Assembly: GCA_001897615.1 (NCBI GenBank)
Contig: MKTG01000050.1
Coordinates: 25,539-79,868 of the forward strand
Source: Burkholderiales bacterium 68-10
Lineage (GTDB): Bacteria; Pseudomonadota; Gammaproteobacteria; Burkholderiales; Burkholderiaceae_C
Direction of reading: 5' to 3'
DNA: 54,330 bases
The notes below the pieces were generated by a model, which made no database searches, was not told the origin of the DNA, and saw only the letters and a list, made by a program, of their open reading frames with translations. A program made the translations under genes and the position numbers. Numbering within the stretch: position 1 is the first letter of the stretch; each line of letters begins with the position of its first letter. Positions 36,111 through 46,202 of the stretch are shown piece after piece.

Positions 36111-37241
36111 ATGCCCGTTTCCCATGACGTCTGCATCCGCGGCGCCGGCATTGTTGGCCGTTCGCTGGCGCTGCTGCTGGCGCGCGAGCGCCTGCGCGTG
36201 GCCCTGGTGGCGCCGCCGCCGGCCGACGCGCCGCGCCCCGCCGACGTGCGCGCCTACGCCCTCAGCCCCGCCGCGCGCACCCTGCTGGAGTCCCTGCGCT
36301 GCTGGCCCGACGAGCGCGCCGCCACCCCGGTGCTGGACATGCAGGTGTTCGGCGACCAGGGCAGCCAGGTGCGCTTTTCGGCCGCCGAACAAGGCGTGCC
36401 GGCCCTCAACTGGATCGTCGACGTGCCGGCGCTGGAGCAGCGGCTGGCCGAGGCCGTGCGCTACCAGAGCGGCATCGAACTGCTCGACGCCCCCGTCGCC
36501 GCGCCGCTGACCGTGGTGTGCGAAGGCCGCGCCAGCCGCACCCGCGCCGAGCTGGGCGTGGACTGGCAGGTCACGCCCTACCCGCAGCAGGCCATCGCCA
36601 CCCGGCTGGACTGCGAACGCCCGCACGGCCAGGTGGCGCGCCAGTGGTTCACGCCCGAGGGCGAGATCCTGGCCTTTTTGCCGCTGGACGGCGCGCAGGG
36701 CCGGCAGGTGGCGGTGGTCTGGTCGGTGCGGAGCGAGCGCCTGGCCGAGCTGCTGGCGCTGGACGACGGCGCCTTTGCCGCCCGCCTGCACGACATCAGC
36801 GGCGGCGCCCTGGGCGCGCTGCACCTGGGCAGCCCGCGCGCGCACTGGCCACTGCTGCTAGGGCGCGCCACGCGCTGGGTCGGCGCCCTGCCGGGGCGGC
36901 CGGGCGAAAGCTTCGCGCTGGCCGGCGACGCCGCCCACGCCATGCACCCGCTGGCCGGCCAGGGCCTGAACGTGGGCCTGGGCGACGTGGCCGAGCTGGC
37001 GCGCCAGCTGGCCGCGCGCGAAAGCTGGCGTTCGCCGGGCGACCTGAAGCTGCTGCGCCGCTACGAACGCGCCCGCCAGGCCGACTGGTTGCGCATGAGC
37101 CTGGCCACCGACGCCTTGCAGCAGCTGTTCAGCCGCCCCGAGGCCGCCGCCACCGCGCTGCGCCACTGGGGCATGGCCGCGTTCGAGCAGAGCGGGCCGA
37201 TCAAGCGCCGCATCGCCCGCCTGGCGATGGGAACTGGCTGA
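36111..37241 (+). CDS. UbiH/UbiF-family FAD-dependent monooxygenase
   Basis: GAGIVGRSLALLLA FAD fold; GDAAHAMHPLAGQGLNVGLGD. Confidence 0.9.
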   Translation: MPVSHDVCIRGAGIVGRSLALLLARERLRVALVAPPPADAPRPADVRAYALSPAARTLLESLRCWPDERAATPVLDMQVFGDQGSQVRFSAAEQGVPALNWIVDVPALEQRLAEAVRYQSGIELLDAPVAAPLTVVCEGRASRTRAELGVDWQVTPYPQQAIATRLDCERPHGQVARQWFTPEGEILAFLPLDGAQGRQVAVVWSVRSERLAELLALDDGAFAARLHDISGGALGALHLGSPRAHWPLLLGRATRWVGALPGRPGESFALAGDAAHAMHPLAGQGLNVGLGDVAELARQLAARESWRSPGDLKLLRRYERARQADWLRMSLATDALQQLFSRPEAAATALRHWGMAAFEQSGPIKRRIARLAMGTG

Positions 37242-37292
37242 GCGTCCACGGCTCTGACCGTGGCACCCCTTTTCATCCGCTTTTTTTTCGAC

Positions 37293-38009
37293 ATGACACC
37301 CATTGCCCTTCTGCGCCCTGCCCTGGCGGCGCTGTGCCTGGCGCTGCCGCTGGCTGGCGCCGCACAAGAATCGACCATCCGCAAGAACCTGGGCGAGCGC
37401 GTCCCAGCCCTGAGCCAGATCGACGAAATCAGCAAGACCGCGATGCCCGGCCTGTTCGAGGTGCGCGTGGGCACCGACGTGCTCTACACCGACGCCGAAG
37501 GCAACTTTCTGCTGCACGGCAACCTGCTGGACACGCGCAACGGCCGCAACCTGACCGAGGAGCGCATGGACAAGCTGCTGGCGGTCGACTTCAAGACGCT
37601 GAACCTGAAGCACGCCATCACCATGGTGCGCGGCAACGGCAAGCGCAAGCTGGCGGTGTTCGAGGACCCCAACTGCGGCTACTGCAAGCGCTTTGAAAAA
37701 GACCTGCAGAAGATCGACAACGTCACCGTGCACCTGTTCCTGATCCCGATCCTGGGCGAAGACTCGGTCACCAAGTCGCGCCAGATCTGGTGCGCCGCCG
37801 ACAAGGCCAAGAGCTGGAACGACTGGATGCTGCGCGACGTCGCCCCCAAGGGCAACGCCATCTGCAACACCGAGGCGCTGACCGTCAACCTGGACTTCGC
37901 CACCAGGCACCGCATCACCGGCACGCCCACGCTGATCTTCGAAGACGGCTCGCGCGTGCCCGGCGCCATTGGCGCGGCGCAGGTCGAAGAGCGCCTGGCC
38001 AAGCGCTGA
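37293..38009 (+). CDS. dsbC: Thiol:disulfide interchange protein DsbC
   Basis: Signal peptide; FEDPNCGYCKRFEK CxxC motif; GTPTLIFEDG. Confidence 0.92.
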   Translation: MTPIALLRPALAALCLALPLAGAAQESTIRKNLGERVPALSQIDEISKTAMPGLFEVRVGTDVLYTDAEGNFLLHGNLLDTRNGRNLTEERMDKLLAVDFKTLNLKHAITMVRGNGKRKLAVFEDPNCGYCKRFEKDLQKIDNVTVHLFLIPILGEDSVTKSRQIWCAADKAKSWNDWMLRDVAPKGNAICNTEALTVNLDFATRHRITGTPTLIFEDGSRVPGAIGAAQVEERLAKR

Positions 38010-38024
38010 CCGGCCGAGCCCGCC

Positions 38025-39827
38025 GTGCCGCGCCGCGCCGCCGCCACCGCGCCCACGCCGGCGCCCGTGCGCCACGAGGTGCGCATCGCCAGCCTGCACG
38101 GCCACCGCTACGCCGTGCGCCTGCGCATCGAGCGGCCGGCCGCCACGCAGCGCGTGTCGCTGCCGGCCTGGATCCCGGGCAGCTACCTGATCCGCGAATT
38201 CGCCCGCCACCTGCTGCCCATCACCGCCAGCCAGGGCCGCGCCGCGCGCGCCTGCCGCCAGATCGACAAGAGCAGCTGGGACATCGACTGCGACCCGCGC
38301 CGGCCGCTGGAGCTGCGCTACGAGGTGTACGCCTTCGACACCTCGGTGCGCACCGCCTGGCTGGACGGCGAGCGGGGCTTCTTCAACGGCACCAGCCTGC
38401 TGCTGCGCGTGCACGGGCAGGAACAGGCGGCGCACGAACTCACCGTGCACGCCCCGCCGCAGCGGCGCGACTGGCAGCTGGCCACCGCCATGACGCCGGT
38501 GCAGGTCGACGCGCGCGGCTTTGGCCGCTACCGCGCCGACGACTACGACGAGCTGGTCGACCACCCGGTCGAGCTGGGCACGTTCTGGAGCGGCCACTTC
38601 AAGGCCGGCGGCGTGCCGCACCGCTTCGTGGTGGCGGGCGCGCCAGCCGCCTTCGACGGCGAGCGCCTGCTGCGCGACACGCAAAAGATCTGCGAAACCG
38701 CCATCCGCCTGTGGCACGGCGCCAAGGCGCCGCCGCACCGGCGCTACCTGTTCATGCTCAACGCCGTGGGCGACGGCTACGGCGGCCTGGAGCACCGCGC
38801 CAGCACCGCCCTGATCTGCGGCCGCCACGAGCTGCCGCGCCACGACTCGCCCGCCAGCGCGGCACAGGTGGGCGACGGCTACGTCACCCTGCTGGGCCTG
38901 ATCAGCCACGAGTACTTCCACGCCTGGAACGTCAAGCGCCTGAAGCCGGCCGAATTCGCCCCCTACGACTTCACGCGCGAGAACTACACCCGCCTGCTGT
39001 GGTTCTTCGAGGGCTTCACCAGCTACTACGACGACCTGCTGCTGCGCCGCGCCGGCCTGCTGGACGACGCCGCCTATCTGAAGCTGCTGACCAAGACCAT
39101 CAACCAGGTGCAGCAGGCGCCGGGCCGCCACGTGCAGTCGGTGGCGCAGGCCAGCTTCGACGCCTGGGTGCGCTACTACCGGCCGGACGAGAACACCCCC
39201 AACAGCACCATCAGCTACTACACCAAGGGCGCGCTGGTGGCGCTGTGCTTCGACCTGACGCTGCGCCGCGAAGGCCGCGCCACGCTCGACGACGTGATGC
39301 GGGCTGTGTGGCAGCGCTGCCGCGGCGGCCCCATGACCGAGACCGACTTCGCCGACACCCTGGCCCAGCTCGGCGGGCGCCGCTTCGACGCCGAAATCGC
39401 CGCCTGGGTGCACGGCACCGACGAGCTGCCGCTGCGCCCGCTGCTGCAGGCGCAGGGCGTGCAGGTGCTGGACGAGCCCTCGCAACTGGCGCAGACACTG
39501 GGCCTGCGCGTGGACGACGGCCCTGGCGTCCGCATCAAGGTGGTGCTCGACGGCAGCCCCGCCGCCGCCGCCGGCCTGGCCGCGGGTGACGAATGGCTGG
39601 GCGTCGAGCTGCCGGCGCCGACGCCGCGCGGCGCCGCCAGCGGCTGGCGCCTGAACCAGCTGGACGATCTGCCGCTGTACGCCGGCCGCGCGCGCCAGCT
39701 CGTCGCCCTGGTGGCGCGCGACCAGCGCCTGCTGCGCCTGCCGCTGGCCCTGCCGGACAAATCCACCACCTGGCGGCTGGCGCCGCCGGGCAAGGCCGAC
39801 GCCGCCGCGTCGTGGCCCGGCCGCTGA
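38025..39827 (+). CDS. M61 family metallopeptidase (glycyl aminopeptidase-like) with PDZ domain
   Basis: LISHEYFHAWNVKRLKP (HExxH); C-terminal PDZ-like region. Confidence 0.9.
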   Translation: MPRRAAATAPTPAPVRHEVRIASLHGHRYAVRLRIERPAATQRVSLPAWIPGSYLIREFARHLLPITASQGRAARACRQIDKSSWDIDCDPRRPLELRYEVYAFDTSVRTAWLDGERGFFNGTSLLLRVHGQEQAAHELTVHAPPQRRDWQLATAMTPVQVDARGFGRYRADDYDELVDHPVELGTFWSGHFKAGGVPHRFVVAGAPAAFDGERLLRDTQKICETAIRLWHGAKAPPHRRYLFMLNAVGDGYGGLEHRASTALICGRHELPRHDSPASAAQVGDGYVTLLGLISHEYFHAWNVKRLKPAEFAPYDFTRENYTRLLWFFEGFTSYYDDLLLRRAGLLDDAAYLKLLTKTINQVQQAPGRHVQSVAQASFDAWVRYYRPDENTPNSTISYYTKGALVALCFDLTLRREGRATLDDVMRAVWQRCRGGPMTETDFADTLAQLGGRRFDAEIAAWVHGTDELPLRPLLQAQGVQVLDEPSQLAQTLGLRVDDGPGVRIKVVLDGSPAAAAGLAAGDEWLGVELPAPTPRGAASGWRLNQLDDLPLYAGRARQLVALVARDQRLLRLPLALPDKSTTWRLAPPGKADAAASWPGR

Positions 39828-40939
39828 GCATCCACCCCGGCCGGCGCGCCCTGCTGGCCACCACCGCGCTGGTGCTGCTGCTGCACGCGCTGGCCCTGGC
39901 GCTGCTGGGCCAGCTGCTGCGCCCGCCCAGCATCTTGCGCAACGTGGCGCCGCCCTTCTACACCCGCACGATCACGCCCGAAGCCCCCGCGGCAGCGGTA
40001 GTGGCGCAGCGCGCGCCCGCGCCTGCTGTTTCCAAGACAAAACGGCCTGTAGCGCGCATCCAGCGTGCGCCAGCAGCTCCTGAAACAGAAGCAAACCAGG
40101 CCACGGCGCCATCGCCCGCGGCCTCCGGCGCCGAGGCCGCCGACGCAGCGCTGGCCGCCGGCGCCCCCGAAGCGCCGGCATCCGCCGCCTCCGCCGCGCT
40201 GGCCCAGCAGGAGCTGCCCGACAGCGCCACCCCCCCAGCGCCAGACAGCGCCGCCGCCACGCCCCCGGCCACCGCCGCCAGCGCCGCCGAGCCCGCCTTC
40301 CTGGCCCAGTGGCCCGGCGACACCCGCCTGCGCTACACCCTGGGCGGCAACTACCGCGGCGAGCTGCACGGCGACGCCCGCGTGCTGTGGCAGCGCGAGG
40401 GCACGCGCTACCACACGGCGGTGCAGCTCGACGTCGGCCTGCTGCTGTCCATGAGCCTGACCAGCCAGGGCCAGATCACCGCCGCCGGCCTGCAACCGGC
40501 CGTGTTCGAGGAGCAGGTGCGCCAGCGCCGCCGTGGCGTGCGCCTGGACGAGGACGTGCGGCTCAACAACGGCGAGCGGCTGCCACGCCCGGCCGGCGTG
40601 CAGGACGCCGCCAGCCAGTTCGTCGAACTCGGCCACCGCCTGGCCACCGGCCAGATCAGCGCCCAGCCCGGCAGCGCCATCACCCTGTGGCTGGCGCGCC
40701 CGGGCGGCGTGGACGAATGGACTTACGACGTGGTGGGCGAAGACACCCTGCACCTGCCGCGCCTGGGCGCCGTGCGCGCCCTGCACTTCAAGCCGCGCCC
40801 CCTGGCCAAGCCACGCGGGCCGATTCAAGCAGAGATCTGGTTCGCCCCCACGCTGCAATACCTGCCGGTGCGCATCCGCATCACCCAGGGCGCCGACAGC
40901 TACATGGACCTGCTGGTGGAGACCATCGAGCAGCGCTGA
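39812..40939 (+). CDS. DUF3108 domain-containing protein
   Basis: Probable GTG start 39812; N-terminal TM, Pro/Ala-rich linker, C-terminal DUF3108-like region. Confidence 0.75.
   Translation: MARPLSIHPGRRALLATTALVLLLHALALALLGQLLRPPSILRNVAPPFYTRTITPEAPAAAVVAQRAPAPAVSKTKRPVARIQRAPAAPETEANQATAPSPAASGAEAADAALAAGAPEAPASAASAALAQQELPDSATPPAPDSAAATPPATAASAAEPAFLAQWPGDTRLRYTLGGNYRGELHGDARVLWQREGTRYHTAVQLDVGLLLSMSLTSQGQITAAGLQPAVFEEQVRQRRRGVRLDEDVRLNNGERLPRPAGVQDAASQFVELGHRLATGQISAQPGSAITLWLARPGGVDEWTYDVVGEDTLHLPRLGAVRALHFKPRPLAKPRGPIQAEIWFAPTLQYLPVRIRITQGADSYMDLLVETIEQR
40034..40091 (+). repeat. Dispersed element copy I, within the DUF3108 coding region
   Basis: CAAGACAAAACGGCCTGTAGCGCGCATCCAGCGTGCGCCAGCAGCTCCTGAAACAG. 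Confidence 0.55.
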
Positions 40940-40942
40940 TGC

Positions 40943-41000
40943 TCTTGATTTTATAGCTACCGGCGCACGTTGCACGGGCGCCAGAGCCTGGAATGACTTG
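40943..41000 (-). repeat. Dispersed element copy D (diverged)
   Basis: TTGATTTTATAGCTACCGGCGCACGTTGCACGGGCGCCAGAGCC. Confidence 0.5.
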
Positions 41001-41041
41001 GAAAACCCAGCGCCGCCCGCGACCCGCCGCGCGGCGGCCGC

Positions 41042-42349
41042 TCACTTGGGCCGCAGGTCCACCACGCGGCGCGCCTTGCCCACGCTGCGCTCGATGCCGC
41101 CCTCCGGTTTGAGCTCGATCTGCACGCTGCTGCCGACGTAGATCTTGATTTCGTGCTGCAGCAGCTTGGCGGCGGCGCGGGCGTCGATGTGCTGCGGGTC
41201 GAGGCCGGGTGCCACCTCGACCTGCACCTTCAGCTCGTCCAGCGGGCCGTCGCGCGTCAGCACGCACTGGTAGTTGGGCGACAGCTCGGGGCGCTTCAAG
41301 ATCAGCTCCTCGATCTGCGTGGGGAAGACGTTGACGCCGCGGATGATCATCATGTCGTCGGTGCGGCCGGTGATCTTCTGCATGCGGCGCATGGTGCGCG
41401 CGGTGCCGGGCAGCAGGCGCGTCAAATCGCGCGTGCGGTAGCGGATGATGGGCAGCGCCTCTTTCGTCAGGCTGGTGAACACCAATTCGCCCTCCTGCCC
41501 GTCGGGCAGCACGGCGCCGGTCTCGGGGTCGATGATCTCGGGGTAGAAGTGGTCTTCCCAGATGGTGGGGCCGTCCTTGGTCTCGACGCATTCGTTGGCC
41601 ACGCCGGGGCCCATGACCTCGGACAGGCCGTAGATGTCGACGGCGTCGATGGCCATGCGCTTTTCGATCGCCTGGCGCATCTCGTTGGTCCAGGGTTCGG
41701 CGCCGAAGATGCCCACGCGCAGCGACAGCGCCTTGGGGTCCAGCCCCATCTGTTCGACCTGCTCGCAGATCGCCAGCATGTAGCTGGGGGTGACGGTGAT
41801 CAGGTCGGGCTTGAAGTCCAGAATGAGCTGGATCTGCTTTTCGGTCTGGCCGCCGCCGAACGGCACCACCGTCAGGCCCAGGCGCTCGGCCCCATAGTGC
41901 GCGCCCATGCCGCCGGTGAACAGGCCGTAGCCATAGCTCTGGTGCAGCATGTCGCCCGGCCGCGCGCCGGCGGCGCGCAGCGAGCGCGCCACCACGTCGG
42001 CCCAGGTGTCGATGTCCTTGCGCGTGTAGCCCACCACGGTGGGCTTGCCGGTGGTGCCACTGCTGGCGTGGATGCGCACGATCTGATCGCGCTGCACGGC
42101 GAACATGCCGAAGGGGTAGTGGTCGCGCAGATCCTGCTTGGTGGTGAAGGGGAATCTGGCCAGGTCTTCCAGGCGCTGGCAGTCGTCCGGGTGCACGCCG
42201 GCGGCGTCGAACTTGGCCTTGTAGACCGGCGAGTGGGCGTAGGCGTGGGCCAGCGTGGCCTTCAGGCGGCCCAGTTGCAGCGCGCGCAGCTCGTCGATGC
42301 TGGCTTTTTCGATCGGCTCCAGCGGAAAGGTCTTGGTGGTGGTGTTCAT
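41042..42349 (-). CDS. paaK: Phenylacetate-CoA ligase
   Basis: IHASSGTTGKPTVVGYT AMP-binding motif; PaaK-like throughout. Confidence 0.95.
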   Translation of the reverse strand: MNTTTKTFPLEPIEKASIDELRALQLGRLKATLAHAYAHSPVYKAKFDAAGVHPDDCQRLEDLARFPFTTKQDLRDHYPFGMFAVQRDQIVRIHASSGTTGKPTVVGYTRKDIDTWADVVARSLRAAGARPGDMLHQSYGYGLFTGGMGAHYGAERLGLTVVPFGGGQTEKQIQLILDFKPDLITVTPSYMLAICEQVEQMGLDPKALSLRVGIFGAEPWTNEMRQAIEKRMAIDAVDIYGLSEVMGPGVANECVETKDGPTIWEDHFYPEIIDPETGAVLPDGQEGELVFTSLTKEALPIIRYRTRDLTRLLPGTARTMRRMQKITGRTDDMMIIRGVNVFPTQIEELILKRPELSPNYQCVLTRDGPLDELKVQVEVAPGLDPQHIDARAAAKLLQHEIKIYVGSSVQIELKPEGGIERSVGKARRVVDLRPK

Positions 42350-42813
42350 GCACCGCTCTCCTGGCTCGGGGGTTCGTCAGGCAGCACGTGGCCCTTGATC
42401 TGCGCGCTCTTGCCGCGAAACAGCGCCACGGTGTCGCCTCGCTGGTTGGTCACGCGCATGTCGTACACGCCGTGGCGGCCGCTTTGCACCTGCTCGACGC
42501 CCTCGCAGGTGAGCACGTCACCCAGCTGCGCGGGCTTGAGAAACTCGATGCCGCAGCCGGCCGCCACGGTGTTGTGGTTGCGGCTGTTGCAGGCAAAGGC
42601 AAAGGTCGAGTCGGCCAGCGTGAAGATGAAGCCGCCGTGGCAGATCTGGTGGCCGTTCAGGTGCAGCGGCCGCACCGTCATGCGCATGACGGCGCGGCCG
42701 GGTTCGCAGGCGAGCAGCTGCATGCCCATGGTCTCGCGCGAGGCGCGGTCGGCGGCGAACATGGCCTCGCCCACGCGGCGCGCCAGCGCCTGTGCGGCTT
42801 GTGCATGGCTCAT
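42346..42813 (-). CDS. paaI: Hydroxyphenylacetyl-CoA thioesterase PaaI
   Basis: HotDog thioesterase NGHQICHGGFIFTLADSTFAFACNS. Confidence 0.93.
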   Translation of the reverse strand: MSHAQAAQALARRVGEAMFAADRASRETMGMQLLACEPGRAVMRMTVRPLHLNGHQICHGGFIFTLADSTFAFACNSRNHNTVAAGCGIEFLKPAQLGDVLTCEGVEQVQSGRHGVYDMRVTNQRGDTVALFRGKSAQIKGHVLPDEPPSQESGA

Positions 42814-42815
42814 GC

Positions 42816-43619
42816 TCACTCGCCCCTGAACTGCGCAGGGCGCTTTTGCAGGAAGGCCGTCACGCCCTCGATGTAGTCGTGCGTGAAGCCCAGGCGCGAC
42901 TGCACGTCGCGCTCCAGGTCCAGCTGCTCGTCCAGGCTGTGGGTGTGGGCACCGCGCAGCAGGTGGCGCGTGGCCACCAGCGCCTTGGTGGGCATGGCGG
43001 CCAGGCGCTGGGCCAGGGCCCTGGCGGCGGCCAGGGCGTCGTCCTGCACGTCCCAGATCATGCCCATGGCCTTGGCGTCCTGCGCGCTCAGCTTGTCGCC
43101 GGTCAGGCACAGCGCCATGGCGCGCGCCAACCCGATGCGCTGCGGCAGCAGCCAGGTGCCGCCGCTGTCGGGCACCAGGCCGATCTTGCTGAAGGCCTGG
43201 ATGAAACTGGCGCCCGGCGCAGCGATGGTGACATCGCAGGCCATGGCCACCGACGCGCCCGCGCCAGCCGCCACGCCGTTGACCGCGCACACCGTGGGCA
43301 CGCCCAGGTTGACCAGGCGCCGCGTGGTGGGATTGAAGGCCTGCTCGATCACCGGGCCGGGGTCGGCGCGGTGCATCAGGTCGGCGCCGTCGCGAAAGTC
43401 GAACTCCGACAGGTCGGCGCCGGCGCAGAACGCGCGGCCGGCACCAGTCAGCACCAGCGCGCGGATGGCGCGGTTGGCCTGCACGCGGTCGAGCGCGGCC
43501 CACAGATCGCGGTGCATCTGGCGCGTGAAGCTGTTGAGCGAGGCGGGACGGTTGAGCGTGAGGACGGCGATCGCGCCGTCTTCCTCGTAGAGCACCGACG
43601 GCTCCGCGGGTGATGTCAT
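42816..43619 (-). CDS. paaG: Enoyl-CoA hydratase/isomerase, PaaG-like
   Basis: Crotonase fold; [16 protein letters not shown]; next to paaI and paaK. Confidence 0.88.
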   Translation of the reverse strand: MTSPAEPSVLYEEDGAIAVLTLNRPASLNSFTRQMHRDLWAALDRVQANRAIRALVLTGAGRAFCAGADLSEFDFRDGADLMHRADPGPVIEQAFNPTTRRLVNLGVPTVCAVNGVAAGAGASVAMACDVTIAAPGASFIQAFSKIGLVPDSGGTWLLPQRIGLARAMALCLTGDKLSAQDAKAMGMIWDVQDDALAAARALAQRLAAMPTKALVATRHLLRGAHTHSLDEQLDLERDVQSRLGFTHDYIEGVTAFLQKRPAQFRGE

Positions 43620-43744
43620 GGCTTGTCTCCTTGGTGCGCGAATTTACCATTGGCCGACTGCCCGGTCGGCTAACCGGCGGGCCGCGCCGGCCGGTGGTTA
43701 TAGTGCCATTTGCACGCATTCACACCACCCGATCAGGAGAACCC

Positions 43745-44524
43745 ATGACCTACGAACTCATCACCACGCGCGTTGAGGGCGGCCAGGTGGGCGTCATCAC
43801 GCTCAACCGGCCCAAGCAGCTGAACGCGCTCAACAGCCAGCTGATGGTCGAGCTGGGCCAGGCGCTGAAGGCCTTCGATGCCGACCCGGCCATCGGCTGC
43901 ATGGTCATCACCGGCAGCGAGAAATCGTTTGCCGCCGGCGCCGACATCGGCGCCATGGCCAGCTACAGCTTCGCCGACGTCTACCGCGACGACTACATCA
44001 CGCGCGACTGGGAAACCATCCGCTCCATCCGCAAGCCGGTGATCGCCGCCGTGAGCGGCTTTGCCCTGGGCGGCGGCTGCGAGCTGGCCATGATGTGCGA
44101 CTTCATCATCGCCGCCGACAACGCCAAGTTTGGCCAGCCCGAGATCAAGCTGGGCGTCATTCCCGGCGCCGGCGGCACGCAGCGGCTGCCGCGCGCGGTG
44201 GGCAAGTCCAAGGCCATGGACATGGTGCTGACGGCGCGCATGATGGACGCCACCGAGGCCGAGCGCGCCGGCCTGGTCAGCCGCGTGGTGCCGCTGGACA
44301 AGCTGATGGAGGAAACCCTGGCCGCGGCGCTGACCATTTGCAGCTTTGGCCAGCTGGCGGTGATGGCGGCCAAGGAATCGGTCAACCGCGCCTTCGAAGG
44401 CACGCTGGCCGACGGCGTGATGTTCGAGCGCCGCCTGTTCCACGGCCTGTTCGCCACACAGGACCAGAAGGAAGGCATGGACGCCTTCGTCAACAAGCGC
44501 GCGCCGGCGTTCAAGCACCAGTGA
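43745..44524 (+). CDS. Enoyl-CoA hydratase
   Basis: [66 protein letters not shown]. Confidence 0.93.
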   Translation: MTYELITTRVEGGQVGVITLNRPKQLNALNSQLMVELGQALKAFDADPAIGCMVITGSEKSFAAGADIGAMASYSFADVYRDDYITRDWETIRSIRKPVIAAVSGFALGGGCELAMMCDFIIAADNAKFGQPEIKLGVIPGAGGTQRLPRAVGKSKAMDMVLTARMMDATEAERAGLVSRVVPLDKLMEETLAAALTICSFGQLAVMAAKESVNRAFEGTLADGVMFERRLFHGLFATQDQKEGMDAFVNKRAPAFKHQ

Positions 44525-44550
44525 CCGCGGGCCATGGCCTGCAAAGGCCC

Positions 44551-44556
44551 TATAAT
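44551..44556 (+). promoter_or_regulatory. Probable -10 box of the tRNA-Met gene
   Basis: TATAAT 11 nt upstream of the tRNA 5' end. Confidence 0.55.
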
Positions 44557-44567
44557 GCGCGTTTGCC

Positions 44568-44644
44568 GGTGGTATAGCTCAGACGGTTAGAGCGTGGGAT
44601 TCATAACCCCAAGGTCGGTGGTTCGATTCCACCTACCACCACCA
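44568..44644 (+). tRNA. tRNA-Met (CAT)
   Basis: 77-nt cloverleaf GGTGGTA...TACCACCACCA; anticodon loop TTCATAA; T-loop GGTTCGATTCC; encoded CCA. Confidence 0.97.
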
Positions 44645-44650
44645 GACCCA

Positions 44651-44681
44651 AGGGCCCGGATGACCTCCGGGCCCTTTTTTT
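44651..44681 (+). terminator. Rho-independent terminator after tRNA-Met
   Basis: GGGCCCGGA-TGACC-TCCGGGCCC followed by TTTTTTT. Confidence 0.9.
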
Positions 44682-44761
44682 GCGTCTGCAAGTACGTGGC
44701 CCCGCGCGTGCTGCCCCGCACCTCCTCAGCGACGCACCCCGATACAATGCCCGCTCCCCGC

Positions 44762-44836
44762 GCCGCCGTAGTTCAATGGATAGAACGAGCGCCTCCTAAG
44801 CGCTAGATACAGGTTCGATTCCTGTCGGTGGTGCCA
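44762..44836 (+). tRNA. tRNA-Arg (CCT)
   Basis: 75-nt cloverleaf GCCGCCG...CGGTGGTGCCA; AGCGC-CTCCTAA-GCGCT anticodon arm. Confidence 0.96.
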
Positions 44837-44876
44837 CCGTCCCGTGCCAGGTCGCCGCCGCCCGCCGCCCACGTCC

Positions 44877-46094
44877 GTGCCCGCCTACACCTTCGAAGCC
44901 CTGCAAGCCGACGGCAAGTCCCGCAAGGGGGTGATCGAGGCCGACACCGTCCGTGCCGCGCGCGCACTGCTGCGCACGCAGGCCCTGGTGCCGCTGTCGG
45001 TGGAGCCGGTGACGGGCAGCGGCGGCTCGGTGCTGACGCGCCCCATCGGCGGCGCGCGCGCCTTCAACAGCGCCCAGCTGGCCATCTGGACGCGCCAGCT
45101 GGCCGGCCTGGTCAGCTCGGGCCTGCCACTGGAGCGGGCACTCACCGCGCTGGTGGACGAGGCCGAGCACGAGCGCCAGCGCCACCTGATCGCCGCGCTG
45201 CGCGCCGAGGTCAATGCCGGCGCGCCGCTGGCCGGCGCCATGGCGCAGCACCCGCGCGACTTCTCGCCCGTGTACACCGCCGTCGTCGCGGCCGGCGAAC
45301 AGGGCGGCCACCTGGGCGCCGTGCTGGAGCGCCTGGCCGACGACCTGGAAGAGCGCCAGACGCTCAAGGCCCGGCTGATCGGCGCGGCGCTGTACCCGGC
45401 CATCGTCACGGTAGTGGCCATCGTCATCGTCATCTTCCTGGTCAGCTACGTGGTGCCGCAGGTGGCCACGGTGTTTGCCGGCAGCAAGCAGGCACTGCCG
45501 ACGCTCACGGTGCTCATGCTGGCGGTCAGCCAGCTGGTGCGTGCCTGGGGCTGGTGGTTGCTGGGAACTATTGTTTTGATAGCTGTTGGCGCACGCCTGG
45601 CCTTGCGAAACAACAGATTGAGGCAGAAATTCGATGCCCTGTGGCTGCGCCTGCCCCTGGTCGGGCGGCTGTCCCGCGGCTACAACGCCGCCCGCTTTGG
45701 CGCCACGCTGGCCATGCTGGCCGGCGCCGGCGTGCCGATCCTGCGCGCGCTGCAGGCCGCGGGCCAGACCCTGAACAACACCGCCATGCGCGCCGACGCC
45801 GAGGACGCGCTGGTGATGGTGCGCGAAGGCGCGCCGCTGGCCGCCGCGCTGGCGCAGAAAAAGCGCTTTCCCGGCCTGCTGGCGATGTTCGCCCGGCTGG
45901 GCGAGCAGACCGGGCAGCTGCCCATGATGCTGCAGCGCGCCAGCACCCAGCTGTCGGCCGAGGTGCAACGCCGCGCCCTGCAGCTGGCCACCGTGCTGGA
46001 GCCGCTGCTGATCGTCGCCATGGGCGTGGTGGTGCTGCTGATCGTGCTGGCGGTGATGCTGCCGATCATCCAGTTGAACCAGTGGGTGAAATGA
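44877..46094 (+). CDS. gspF: Type II secretion system inner-membrane protein F
   Basis: PAYTFEALQADGKSRKGVIEADTVRAAR; two T2SSF repeats; probable GTG start at 44877. Confidence 0.9.
   Translation: MPAYTFEALQADGKSRKGVIEADTVRAARALLRTQALVPLSVEPVTGSGGSVLTRPIGGARAFNSAQLAIWTRQLAGLVSSGLPLERALTALVDEAEHERQRHLIAALRAEVNAGAPLAGAMAQHPRDFSPVYTAVVAAGEQGGHLGAVLERLADDLEERQTLKARLIGAALYPAIVTVVAIVIVIFLVSYVVPQVATVFAGSKQALPTLTVLMLAVSQLVRAWGWWLLGTIVLIAVGARLALRNNRLRQKFDALWLRLPLVGRLSRGYNAARFGATLAMLAGAGVPILRALQAAGQTLNNTAMRADAEDALVMVREGAPLAAALAQKKRFPGLLAMFARLGEQTGQLPMMLQRASTQLSAEVQRRALQLATVLEPLLIVAMGVVVLLIVLAVMLPIIQLNQWVK
45571..45640 (-). repeat. Dispersed element copy E, within gspF
   Basis: TTTTGATAGCTGTTGGCGCACGCCTGGCCTTGCG inside the coding sequence. 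Confidence 0.6.
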
Positions 46095-46095
46095 T

Positions 46096-46195
46096 CCCCC
46101 CTGAGCCGCTGCGCGGCTTCCCCCCAGGGGGACAACGCCAGTGGCCAGGGAAACCCCGGCCACGGCGTTCGCTGGCATGGCCTGCTCCGCGGCCA
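46096..46195. repeat. Palindromic intergenic element, copy 2
   Basis: See copy 1 (3578-3690). Confidence 0.75.
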
Positions 46196-46202
46196 CTTGA
46201 AG

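Noticed and set aside
36858-39485. 875-aa minus-strand ORF
   Set aside because: Antisense to ubiH-like, dsbC and M61 genes, which have clear catalytic motifs.
41872-42060. Small ORFs inside paaK and other backbone genes
   Set aside because: Frame-shifted shadows of clearly coding genes.
44568-44836. tRNA genes as the island attachment site
   Set aside because: They lie >10 kb from the island; the matching 13-bp repeat is at ychF.
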